DNA of 64,000 bases from Litoditis marina. Taxonomy: Eukaryota > Nematoda > Chromadorea > Rhabditida > Rhabditidae. The stretch spans positions 21,975,904 through 22,039,903 of the forward strand of contig OZ038436.1 of the NCBI GenBank assembly GCA_964036275.1. Direction: 5' to 3'. Below are positions 12,140-23,071 of the stretch, one piece after another. Each line of letters begins with the position of its first letter. Position 1 is the stretch's first letter. The notes beneath the pieces are model-generated. The model worked only from the letters and a program-made list of their open reading frames with translations. It had not been told where the DNA came from and did no database searches. A program made the translations under genes and the position numbers.

Positions 12140-15100
12140 ATGAACCTACCGTACCTAACCAACTTGATGGATTGGTCCATACAATTGATACTGCTACTCA
12201 TCAATATATGGTTACTGTACTGCATTTATCGATCGAAGGAACTGAAAAGCTCGCTGCTTTTCCAACTTTTGGCAACTCTTCTGCTCAACGATTGTGTCGT
12301 GTCGATAGTGACCCTGACGCACAACGTACCCAGCTACTATCTCCATCACTCCGTATACGGCGGCGGTTGGTTTTGATGAAAAATTACCGATTTCGAAGAG
12401 AGTAGTCAGACTGGGCATAACTCATTGAATGGTGATGTCAGTGGTGTCATGTGAATCAACACATTCAATAAACGAAAACTCTGGTTTTGTGACAAAAAAA
12501 ACATGAGCACGTCTGATAGAACATCCCCCCCCTAATTCATCTTGCGTCTTCTTTTTGAGCCCTATTTCGCGACAATCGCGTGTTCCACAAGACACAGGTT
12601 GGGAATAAGAACAATCGGGATGCTCATCATTTGCACATCTGCTGACTCACCACAAATTGTAGCACAAGTTTGCGCGTGACCCATGAGATGTTTTCTCATG
12701 AGAAAAATTATCGTGAGCTTCCAAATAACCATTTCAGCGCAGTTGTTGCTCATCCCAGCGGTGACGATACAAAGTGTCAACTGGTTCTATCATCTACTCT
12801 TCCTGCCCGTCTTCTCACTGCTGCATTTTGTTGCTATGTATTTCCCGATTCATTTTCGACGCATAAATGCGAAGTTCATTGTGTTCATTATCGTTACCAC
12901 GTATTTTGTGGCCTCGGCTTTGACAGGTATGCATAAGACTATATTCTGATGCTGATGTACTTGAAAAGTATAGAAAAACTGAAACGTCTAGAGAAAGATG
13001 AATAGATGAGAAGATAGAGTAAGAAGATTGAACTTCAACCTACAGCTCACATGCAATTTCCTGGTATTTCTAACCACCAAACTTTTGGTATTATAGTCGC
13101 TACTTCACCTTCAAAGACATTATAGGCTTCGACTGGTTGGAGAGATGTGCAGGCAATTCCTTGTCAATTGGATAGCCACTTTTGTAACGGCCTCGACGAG
13201 AGAGTGTGCAGGTCAGAGAGAAGCAGATGTCTCAGACTGTCTGCGGCCTCATTGACCTGCATACTCTCGCATTTGTAGTTTGCTAATCGCAGAAAATTAG
13301 TGCCAATCAGTCTGATTACGGGGCAAGCGGTCGTTGATTATTTGCCAGCAGTTGGGAGAGTGTGTAGATCAATGACACGCAGACCGGCTGGCCCCTCGCC
13401 GAAACCAACCCCTTAAAAAATCGATGGTACGGTGTCCACAACGATTTGACAAATCCTGTACTTGTACTCAAAGTTGTCCTTCTAAACGCACCAAATAATT
13501 CGCTTTTGCAGCTCCTCTATTCACATCTTGTTGTGGATTTGTCTACTACGAAAACGGGAACTACTGGAGCTTCGATTATATGAAACCGTACACTTACGTG
13601 TATATGAACATGAATCTGGGACTACAGGTGTGCGAAGTAAAATAGCAAACAAATGGTACTTCCCTTATTATGCTGTTATGTGAACTTTATTGATTTTAGG
13701 CGTTCTGTGTATCGATCATGATAGGATGCAATGCTCTCATCATTGTGAAACTGTACCAAATGAAGTCCACATGTACTACTACAACTGTTTCACAGATCAA
13801 CACTCGTCCCACAATGAGTGTTAAATCGAGGGTACGTGTTATACTAGAAGTGAACTATGCGTAAAACGTGCAACGGTAACAATAACAACGGTGCATTTTC
13901 CGGTAAGTTAGCGCGGTAGAAATACCTGAACAAAGTCATGAGATACCTCATGGGCAACATGAGATACTCATGGGCAATCTCACGAAATTCTCATGAGATT
14001 TCATTGATTGGCATGCTAGAGCACTGAAAGTTCACTGAGTGAAAAAACACAATCTGAAGTGACTTCTTATTTTCAGAACTCGACGCAAATCTCGACTCTT
14101 CATGCGCGCGCACCGGCTTTGAAACCTCACAGCAGAATCAGCAAAGAAAGTCGTCTGGCACTCCGCTTCGTTTCTCTCAGTCTATTTTTCTTTATTGGAA
14201 CATTGGCATTCAACTTGCTCATGGGGTATGGTTCCAGTAATTATTACACGGGATCACTGCTGTTCAGGAAAAAATATACAAGTGGAACACTTATAAATGC
14301 TATAGTGATAACATTAAGAGTAATCAAAAAATTTATAGTCGCCATTTTCCCATAAAGACAGCAGAGGGTTCAATTGATTGAGCGATGCGGGGCGAGCGGT
14401 CGTTGATTATCTGCCAGCAGTTGAGAGAGTGAGTAGATCAATGATACGCAGACAAACTGGCCGTTCGCCAAACCCCGTCCCATACAAAATCGATGGTACG
14501 GTGTCCACAACGGTTTGACAAATCCTACAGTGCCGCGGTATTACCCCAACTGGCCATGGGTTCGATTCCGTAAAAATCATTTTCTGTCCAAAATTTACGC
14601 GCTAGTATTTCTCTTATTTGAAATGGTCTACCCATATATAGTCTCTTGCGCTCAACCAGCGCAGGCCTCATACAATATGCGAGAGTTCATTATCTATGTG
14701 TCTCACGTTTTCCGTTCCTAAAATTCGTCTAAATTACAGGACAACTGAGATTAATGGATTCATTTCCATGCTGGCTGGAAGTCTCAGTTCAGCAAAATGG
14801 ATTATTTACAGGTTGGTTTGTAGAACCGTATCATGTGTTCCACTAACTACTAGACTACTACCCTTAGTAGAGGTCAAGAGAAACTTCTGTTGATGAGAGT
14901 TTTTCCACAGCCATTTTAAGTGTTCCATCAGAATTATTGGAGGGTGTTAATACGTCGTTCCTTCAATCACGTTACACTTCCATTTATATCGTGGGGAAGT
15001 TCAGCTAGCCGCTTTCACCGGCACTTGCTTTACATTCGGCTCACTTTTAACCGAAACTATTCCAACACAGACGGTGTTACTTTTGTACTGGCAGTTTGAT

Positions 15101-15272
15101 GTGCATTCTGAATTCCTCCGTGAACGGAACATAGACACTGAAAAGCAGAAAAGCATGTACTGTTCTGACCAGCTTTTCCTGAGCGACCTTTCTGAACCTG
15201 ACCACTTTCAGTCTGGAGAACAACAACGTGCGTCGCCTATTCATGAAACCTCTGCATGGAATCTTCAAGTGA
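12140..15272 (+). CDS. Seven-transmembrane chemoreceptor B, Srx-like
   Basis: Second member of the array, 314 residues. Exons: 12140-12365, 12738-12926, 13512-13627, 13700-13831, 14077-14225, 14740-14811, 15212-15272. All close in phase 1,1,0,0,2,2, as in gene A. I chose ATG 12140 (MNLPYL...), not the in-frame ATG at 12113, because every paralog starts at this position. An acceptor-like attgcag just upstream fits trans-splicing there, which would leave the 12113 codon outside the mature mRNA. TM layout follows gene A: NDC in TM2, HFVAMYFPIHFRRI at the end of TM3, SCCGFVYYENGNYW in loop 2, and tail LENNNVRRLFMKPLHG. Introns 2 and 5 carry two copies of one 139-bp repeat. A polyadenylation signal AATAAA lies at 15325-15330. 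Confidence 0.9.
13198..13270. repeat. Inverted repeat in chemoreceptor B intron 2
   Basis: gagagtgtgcaggtca at about 13201-13216 pairs imperfectly with tgacctgcatactctc at 13254-13269. It lies just 5' of the 13321-13459 repeat copy and may be part of the same composite insertion. Confidence 0.65.
13321..13459 (+). repeat. Intronic repeat copy 1 (pair with 14389-14527)
   Basis: Shares long blocks with 14389-14527, including cggtcgttgattat and the stretch aaaatcgatggtacggtgtc, in the same orientation and with scattered substitutions. Both copies lie in introns of chemoreceptor B (2 and 5). Confidence 0.88.
14389..14527 (+). repeat. Intronic repeat copy 2 (pair with 13321-13459)
   Basis: Second copy, in intron 5 of chemoreceptor B, about 1.07 kb downstream of the first. 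Similarity may extend about 50 bp further 5' (atagtcgccattttcccat compared with atagtcgctacttcacctt). Confidence 0.88.
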
Positions 15273-18200
15273 AAACTAACTTATTTCCAAATACTAATAG
15301 TTGTTATTCTATTCAGTTTTTCGTAATAAAGTATTGTTTCAGAGTTTACGAAAACTTGTTCTTAAAAAAGTGTAACTGTGTCAATGGCTGTCTTATTGTA
15401 TATTCCCCATGTTTTAGAGTTCATTCGCTGGAATATTCTTGTAGTTGAATGTGAGAAAATACTATTATTGATACTTTCGTTCTTTGTACTGCCGGTAGAT
15501 TCTCAGACCAAGAAAAGAAAAGAAATTCGTTTCTATTTCGACTTTTTCACACGTGACGGAATACTACGAAAATGTCTAAATATGTTCTCCTCACAAAAAG
15601 CTTCCTATTTAAATCGAGAAGATCTGAAGTAAAACATGTGAAACTACTTTAAAGATGGAAAAAGGATATAAAACACTTTATGATGCGTTCTGCACCATGT
15701 TTCTGCAAAACTCAATACCATATGTGAGATTGAAATGGTTTTTCACTGGTTTTTCTTGAAGTAAATCAGTTCGGAGTGTCACCAGTCCTCTTGTGAGTAT
15801 CACCCATGAAGTAACTCGTAAATAGGCTTTAGAATACATATCATATAGACACATGTCAAGGAAAAAATTTACAACGGCTACACGAATTCGCGGAATGTAC
15901 TTCAACCTCTTACATGGAATACCACTATAGAGTATTCATCGTTTCTTTTGTTTCAATGAACGAGTACTCTGTGTTTTCATTAATTTTTCCCACGGTAGCT
16001 AATTGAGAAAGCTTTTTGTTGCAGTTTTTGCAGAGCTGAAAATAGTTTTGAAGGTGGGCAGAAAGAAGAATAGCGAACGATAAGGTACTTTGTCGTGTTC
16101 AATGGCGTTCAGCAGCGAAAAAACTCTTTTTCTCCACGTTGTAGTCTGGTCCGCTTAACTTCATGCACTTACAATATACATAGAAACACCAAGGCAGCTT
16201 TCAGCAGGGTGTGTTGACTATCTAAAACAGCTGTCTCATGCTCGTGACCTATAGATTTCAAGATTTCAAGATTTATCCATTCACTTCATATTGTTACAAT
16301 ATGGTGTTCCTTTATGGCCATCCAAGTATCTCGGTCTCTGCACATTCTCAATATCTCTTCGCCTCGGACATTGGGCGGACGGACACGACCTCTTCTCATT
16401 GCACGGTTGAAACTTTGTACGGTCTATAGTGAGTGCCAAATTTATGAATGAATGAATACAGTACCCTCCCGCCATTCCGTTGGCGACGACTCTATAGGGT
16501 CTTTTCCTGAAGCTCGCCTATACGGTGTATGCTGCCAGTATAGCTGTGTCTGTAGTTTCATCTGAGTACGTATGCTAGAAGATCCCGCCCCCTTCATCCC
16601 ATTCTGCGTCTCCTCAAACATACGCTATTTCTCTGCTCTCACATCCCGCCGGGATGTAAGAGACGAGAAATAGTAAGGCAGAGCGAGAGACGCAGGATGG
16701 GATGAACGGGCCGGGATCTTCTAGCATACGTACTCTGATTGCATTTCGATGGATTAGCGTAAACTGGACCGCGTATCGAAATCAAACCCTACAGCTTAAC
16801 AACTGACCAGGCAAAAACGAAATTGCTGTACACAGCAGTATTTACCATCCACAGTGTGCGGTGAGCTATTGTTTTTGCAGCTTTCTGGTATTTTGGTGTC
16901 AGAATCGTTTTATCGCTTACTCATATCACATTAGTATTGCGTGTTCGGTAGTTTCTCACGTAGGTTCACACGTTACCGTAAACCCTAACTCGTGACAATA
17001 ACTGTGGCCAGTTGCGGTGTGAAAATGCAATACATACCATGATACACTCGACTCATTCCTGTTCGAAACAATTTTCTTCCGGGTATAAGGTACAAGGTTC
17101 GCTTTTTCCAAAATAAGCCTTTACGGTGTATTTTTCCATAGCGCTATGTTTGTTATTTAATAACACGTTTTATTCGGGTGAAGTTACTAAATTATGTAAT
17201 GTATCAAAATTAAACTACAACGAATCTGCAGTTATTTCTACGAGGAGGTATCTTCTGCATAGATTTGTTTTCTCAAAAAGGCTGATCCATTGATTGACGA
17301 AAACCCGATCCTGATATTCCTTCAGTCATGGATTGAAAAGTTTCACCCTGTTATTTGTTTCATGTAACTTTGTTGCGCTCGCAAATCGAATATTTGCCTG
17401 AATCCTGAAAATATCAATAATGTGACCTGCACAATAAATATGTATTTTTTCATTTGTCAAACTACATACTATTTTTGGTGGTTTGAACTCGTTTTCTCAC
17501 AATCCCATATAAAAACCAAATAATTTTCCCAGGTAGGCATGCCTCACGTTCTCCCTACTCATTCTGCAACTTTATTGCAACCTTAAATACCGGTCTCAAT
17601 TTTCTCTTGCTTGTATAGGGTAATTACGATATCAAGTGTAAGATTTTTCCAAATAATTGGCGCAATTTCCACCTAAAATACCGGAACATAAAATAATACT
17701 TATTGAGGAAGGAAGGTTGAGTCAGGTACCCAAACCCTAGTCTGGTACCTAAATCCCAAACCCTAGTCTGGTACCTAAATCTGTCGTACCTTGCTCCAAA
17801 TCATACTTAAATGTGTCAAACACCCCCCTTGATTTCAGTCACGCGTTAAGGCGTGAACTACCAAGGTATTTCAATTGGCAGCAGGTTCCACGGGAATAAT
17901 CTCGATTGAAACGAATTATGTTAGGTTTTCATTCTCACAACGCAAAATTTTCACGTATGGTCCAAATGGAGTCTCTACATAATCAATCAAGAATAAAAAC
18001 ATGTGTTCTGATTTCCATAGATAGTGGGAATATGATACGATTATAATACAATTAAATGGTGCTCATTGATGACAATCTGGGTAATTGTCAATCCCCGAAG
18101 ATTTAAAGTTCGTCGACCTGATAATTCAATTGAGCCATCTTCCTTTTAAAAGTGCGTTGAGTTTTCCGTCATTTCGCTTGCTCGGAACCATCTCTCGTAC

Positions 18201-18448
18201 AAGCAACAAACTTTTGTGAACAAAATAAACCACATTTTGTCATCTGAACAAATCATTCAATTGCTAATAGATTTATTTAAACTAAACTTTGACACGACCG
18301 GAGTGGAGTTGTATGATCACGTTTAAATGCGCTATACACATTTTTTTCACGTTCGCGTGAACACATTGATTAATATGTTATCCTTTTTATCTCAAAATTT
18401 AATTTACAAATGAAAAACAGTCGTTCAGAAAGAAATCAACAAACAACG
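15273..18448 (+). repeat. Intergenic flank of chemoreceptor B
   Basis: There is no recognised gene. The first 1.8 kb is related to the flank of chemoreceptor A (see 8115-12139). A tandem pair of a 26-bp unit containing ccctagtctggtacctaaat lies at 17729-17781. A MITE sits at 16566-16733. The remainder is unremarkable AT-rich DNA. Confidence 0.7.
16561..16738. mobile_element. MITE with long terminal inverted repeats and 5-bp target duplication
   Basis: The element is 16566-16733 (168 bp). Its ends gtacgtatgctagaagat and the exact complement extend as perfect 21-bp arms and continue imperfectly inward for most of the length. The repeat tctga flanks it on both sides (16561-16565 and 16734-16738). 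The related flank of chemoreceptor A has the uninterrupted empty site at about 9570-9574, where tagtttgatct runs straight into catggcatttcgg. The insertion therefore postdates duplication of the A and B flanks. It has no coding capacity. Confidence 0.93.
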
Positions 18449-21091
18449 ATGAACCTAGCCTACCTGACCAACCTCATGAATTGGTCCATCCAGTCAGGAC
18501 TACTACTAATCAATATCTGGCTGCTGTACTGCATTTATCGATCGAAAGAGCTGAAGAGTTCTCTGCTCTTCCAACTATTGGCCTCTCTCCTGTTGAATGA
18601 TTGTCTGGTCATGACCATATCTCTATCCCACAATATACCCAGCTACTACCTCCAGCACTCCGTGTACGGTGGCGGTCAGTCTTAGGGTTGCGAATTGATC
18701 TGAAAATTTAAAATTCATGAGATGTATAAAATCGAGTTATAAGTTTTTTTATTTCTCGAGAACATGAGTGCTCAAAATTTCGAAACTTGTTACTTCGACT
18801 AGAATCGAACAGATTCAAATCAATACGAGACTTCTGAAAATTCAAGGACAAATTAGTACACGGGCCAAAAAAAACTTTTAGAGCGGCGACTTCCCTAATA
18901 GGTCTTAACTTTTCACCTGTACCGCTTTCATCTCAAAACAGAATAAGAATGTTTCAGCTCAGTTGCTGTTCATCCTCGCCGTGACAATTCAAAGTGTCCA
19001 ATGGTTCTATCATCTGCTTTTTCTTCCGGTCTTTTCGCTACTTCATTTTGTGGCCATGTACTTCCCCATTCATTTTCGACGCATAAACATGAAGTTTATC
19101 ATGTTTATTATCGTTTTCACGTACCTTTTGGCTTCCGCCATGACAGGTATGCACTTTTTCAGAAGAAGACTGAGTAAGAACAAGAGAAAATGAAAGATAT
19201 GAAAAAGGAGAAGAAGAGAGAGAGAGGTGAAGAGAGATAGCGAAGAAAAAATTATAGATAAAATGAGAGAAGACCTTCCTTTCTTTGCAGCCCCTCTCTT
19301 TACATCTTGTTGTGGATTTGTTTACTACGAGAACGGAAACTACTGGAACTTTGACTACATGAAACCGTACACTTATGTGTACATGAAGATGAACTTAGGA
19401 CTACAGGTTGGCAAGAAATCAATAATCAAAACAAGTGTTCTAAAAACAACAGTTTCCTATTTGTTTCTGACGTTTCCGAATAGGAAATTTTGACAAACAC
19501 TACGGCAGCTAGTTGGGTCACAGCACGCTATAGGTCAGTATAGCGCGCTAAAGTGTTGCAATTACTAGAAATTACAGCAATCCAACTGTGGAGACAAGGT
19601 GTGGTTTGAAACACGAGAAAAACTACTTGAGAATAAGAAATGTTACTCTTCTGTACCATGTGAAGACCGTGTATAAATGACAAAGACTATTCTCGTTCAG
19701 GCGTTCTGTGTCACGATCATGATAGGATGCAATATTCTGATCATAGTGAAACTGTACCAGATGAAGTCCACTTGCACCACTACGACCGTATCGCAGATCA
19801 ATACTGGTCGGACGATAAGTATGAAATCAAGGGTAAGATCCCAATTGTACTGGAAATGAACTTAAGCTCATACGGTATAGGGTGTATAGGTAGTGATGAA
19901 ACCATTGATATGACTTGATCGATAGCCCTCATAAGATACTATAATGAAAGAGACCAAACCACGACGGGATCAAACTACATACACAGCAGGTTAGGCTACA
20001 TCGCAACAAACACCGTATATAGTCGTCGCTTACAGAAAGACGAGGATGTACTGTATATCTCACTTTGCGCTGTTTGAGAACACATCTATTCGATTCGTCC
20101 ACTCTACTGAAATAAGCCCAGTTGGTATAGTGGTTAGCGTTCGCGCCTCCAAAACTTTTGAGCCCGGTTCGAGTCTCACATGAGGCGGCTATTTTATAAA
20201 TTGTGCACCCACTACAGGCTTGCATAGCGACCGATAATGTGTAATGGCGGTTAAAAATGGCACACTTTTCCTGCCATAATTGAAATATGCTTTCCGAAGT
20301 TTATGATAATTTGCAATTCCAGAACTCCACTCAAATCTCGACTCTTCATGCGCGAGCACCGACTCTGAAGCCTCAACTGAGAATCAGTAAAGAAAGTCGT
20401 CTCGCACTCCGCTTCGTCGTCCTCAGTCTATGTTTCTTCACAGGAACGCTGGCCTTCAACCTACTCATGGGGTATGCTCCTACCATATTCAAGCCGTTCA
20501 GAACAATTTATGGTTGCATAACAACGTCTAACACAAGCTAATGGAGAAAGAATTGAAGAGTGAGAGAATGGTAACCTATGAGGTACTCCTCAAAAATTGG
20601 ATTCGATTGAAAATTTCCATGATTATCCAAAAAAACATAAGGAAATCTTTGATGGTTCCATTTTCGCCGTGACTGTTGCATTCAAAGGAGTATATTTGAC
20701 TTTATAAAAATTACAGAACTTCCGAGATAAATGGATTCATCAGCATGCTGGCTGGAAATCTGAGTTCAGCAAAATGGATTATTTACAGGTTGGTTTCTAG
20801 AACTAACCGAATACTTCGTTACAAAGTTCTGTGTTTAACAACCATGATGTATTTAAACCTGCTACACAACCTCTTCCCAAACGATGACCATAACTGCCGT
20901 GTAGGGTAATCTGGCAATATTCGGAGTACAACTTGAACACAGTGAGATCAAACTTACAACAAAGCACATAACTTCAAACCGTTTTGTCTGACTTTTCTCT
21001 GAGCGACCCCTCTAACCTGACTACTTTCAGTCTGGAGAACAACAACGTGCGACAACTGTTCATGAAACCTTTGCACGGAATCTTCAAGTGA
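18449..21091 (+). CDS. Seven-transmembrane chemoreceptor C, Srx-like
   Basis: Third member of the array, 314 residues. Exons: 18449-18674, 18958-19146, 19291-19406, 19701-19832, 20323-20471, 20717-20788, 21031-21091. Phases and exon lengths match gene B exactly. The start at 18449 (MNLAYL...) is chosen by alignment with the paralogs; the ATG at 18410 lies upstream of a likely trans-splice acceptor (cgttcag). It is the closest relative of B: the tail LENNNVRQLFMKPLHGIFK and the loop after TM5 (KSTCTTTTVSQIN) are nearly the same. AATAAA lies at 21147-21152. Intron 4 hosts a tRNA-like element and a dispersed short repeat. Confidence 0.9.
19966..19989 (-). repeat. Fragment of the tgtttgtagtttgatc element
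   Basis: gggatcaaactacatacaca reads as the right arm of the dispersed element, in intron 4 of chemoreceptor C. A ctcatacggtata-like leader lies upstream near 19866. Confidence 0.65.
20116..20189 (+). other. tRNA-like element (tRNA pseudogene or SINE head)
   Basis: It has a pol III A box (ttggtatagtggttagcg, about 20121-20138) and a B box (ggttcgagtct, 20166-20176) with tRNA-like spacing. A CCA triplet occupies the anticodon position. The anticodon stem, T stem and acceptor stem do not pair properly, so it should not make a working tRNA. It lies in the sense direction in intron 4 of chemoreceptor C. The layout fits the 5' head of a tRNA-derived SINE or a decayed tRNA copy. Confidence 0.7.
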
Positions 21092-23071
21092 ACAGCATCT
21101 TTCCGCCAAGTGGATCTCATTTGTTATATTTTTTTCATTTTTAAACAATAAAGTGTTGTTCTTGAGTCTACGCGAACTTGTTCGAGAGAGAGTACTGGGT
21201 GCGAAACATAGTGGCCGGACCTGTACTCTGTTTCTTCTCTCATCATAAAAACCCACTCTACGCGCCAGTGGCAAAAAGATTCGATCGAGAACTCAACTTT
21301 GTAAGTTGCTAAGTTAAATGTTAATTATACCGCAAACCTCAACTCATCATAGTAATTAGACATCTAATTGGCCCTAATCACCACATACAGTGAGATCGAA
21401 GCCGTTTCTCTCAGAGTGAAAGCAAGCATTACTTTCAGTATGTATAGTTCCCGTCATTTATCTCCCAGTTTCTGTTCCAATATTTCGAAAATGACCAAAC
21501 ACGAGATGTTTGATATCCTATGGTAACTATTATTAATGTTACAACAAAACGTGTTGGGACAAATTTAGATTATACTGATACACAATTGACAAATGTAGCA
21601 AGAGGGCGGAAATTGGCAAACGTCATCTCGATCTACTAACAATAACAGCTAATTTGCAGCTTTTTTTCCATCATCTTGCTATACGTCTATGCTATTGAAC
21701 ACGTGTTCGAATTCAACTTTCGAATGATGGTTTTCTAGCGCAAATTTAGACTTTCACATATTTACATATTTATTGTTTCACTTTGCATCGTGAAAAATCA
21801 CATCATCATCAAAACGTCTTCTTGTGCAGTTGTGGTACAGTTGATTCCTCATGGTGGACATTCGTATGTTCTGAGACATAGATCCAGTGACATGCCAGAA
21901 ACAACAGTAGAACCAGCTGACGACGAATTGACTGTGAAAATGCATTCCTACTGGACTTAACTCAACATATTGGTGTGATTTTCGGTTAACCTGACCTAGT
22001 TCTTTGAACATCTCGTTTTCTGTTGATAAAAATGTGAATGCGTTTTCGTTTTCCTCGATGAACGTTTTCTTTCAATTTGAAAATCGCATGCGCTTTTTTC
22101 ACACATGGTCTAATAATGTGCATTCCTGGTCAAATGTTTCTCGTTGCATAAATGTTGACCTTCTTCTCACGTGCATTTGAACTGAGTATAGCGCCCCCGC
22201 AAGTACGTTGTACCCTGTAGCCTTTCTCCATCATCTGCTAAAACTTAGGAAAGTCAAAGATTAATCACGAACATTCTCTCAGGTCGAAGTGAAATAGCAC
22301 TTGTTTTGGTGAATTCATTCTTCAAACTACCCTATAACTCGTATTCGTAGTTCACTCCATTGTGAACAGCGTTTCACACGATCGTGGACAACACTGTGAA
22401 ATAGAAACTTGTAGTCAATTAATTTCCATGTGAACTCTTTCGAAATATTGTGTGATTTGCTGTTCTGAACCACTACAACAAGGCAGACATAGCTCTGTTG
22501 GAAAGAATAAAACACTAAAGAAAGTTTCGCCCATAATTCGAAGATTTCTATTTGCGGAACATTGAGAGAATTCGGTGAAAATGCCTTAGTCTACCAGTTT
22601 ACCACACAATGAGTTAGCGAAAAGAGCGAACGGGCAATCTGTTAAACACCACTTGACATCAGCATTTCTAGATTTCTGCCATTGTTCCCTATTCCAATAT
22701 CCTCTCAAAGTTCCGTCTTAACCTTCATCTTTCTACAAAAAAAACTGAAGTTTAATCGGCGAACTTTGTGAACCTATTGAATTACACCTGCTTTCTCAAA
22801 ATACCCAATCAAATTGTAGGTTTCTTTGAATTACGCGTAATTGTGCCTCAAGCAAATCTATTTTTTATGAAACTCGCGTTTTTCCGCGTCACACATTCTA
22901 CAAGAAACAGCGAACCATTTGTTTTCAATTTTCAACGTGATTTTCTCGAGCTTCTATACACTGTACTTCTATTACAGTCTACTAGCTATCAAAACGTGAA
23001 ATCTCTCGTTTCGCCATTGCTTACTGTATAATAAATATCTTTATTTGATTCCATTGATAACGTAGATTCAG
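21092..23071. other. Intergenic, chemoreceptors C to D
   Basis: No recognised gene. The first 100 bp resembles the 3' flank of gene B (AATAAA followed by gttgtt and cgaacttgttc words). The rest is AT-rich and I see no exon. Confidence 0.6.

Noticed and set aside
20116..20189. Functional tRNA-Trp
   Set aside because: The anticodon, T and acceptor stems do not pair; kept only as a tRNA-like element.
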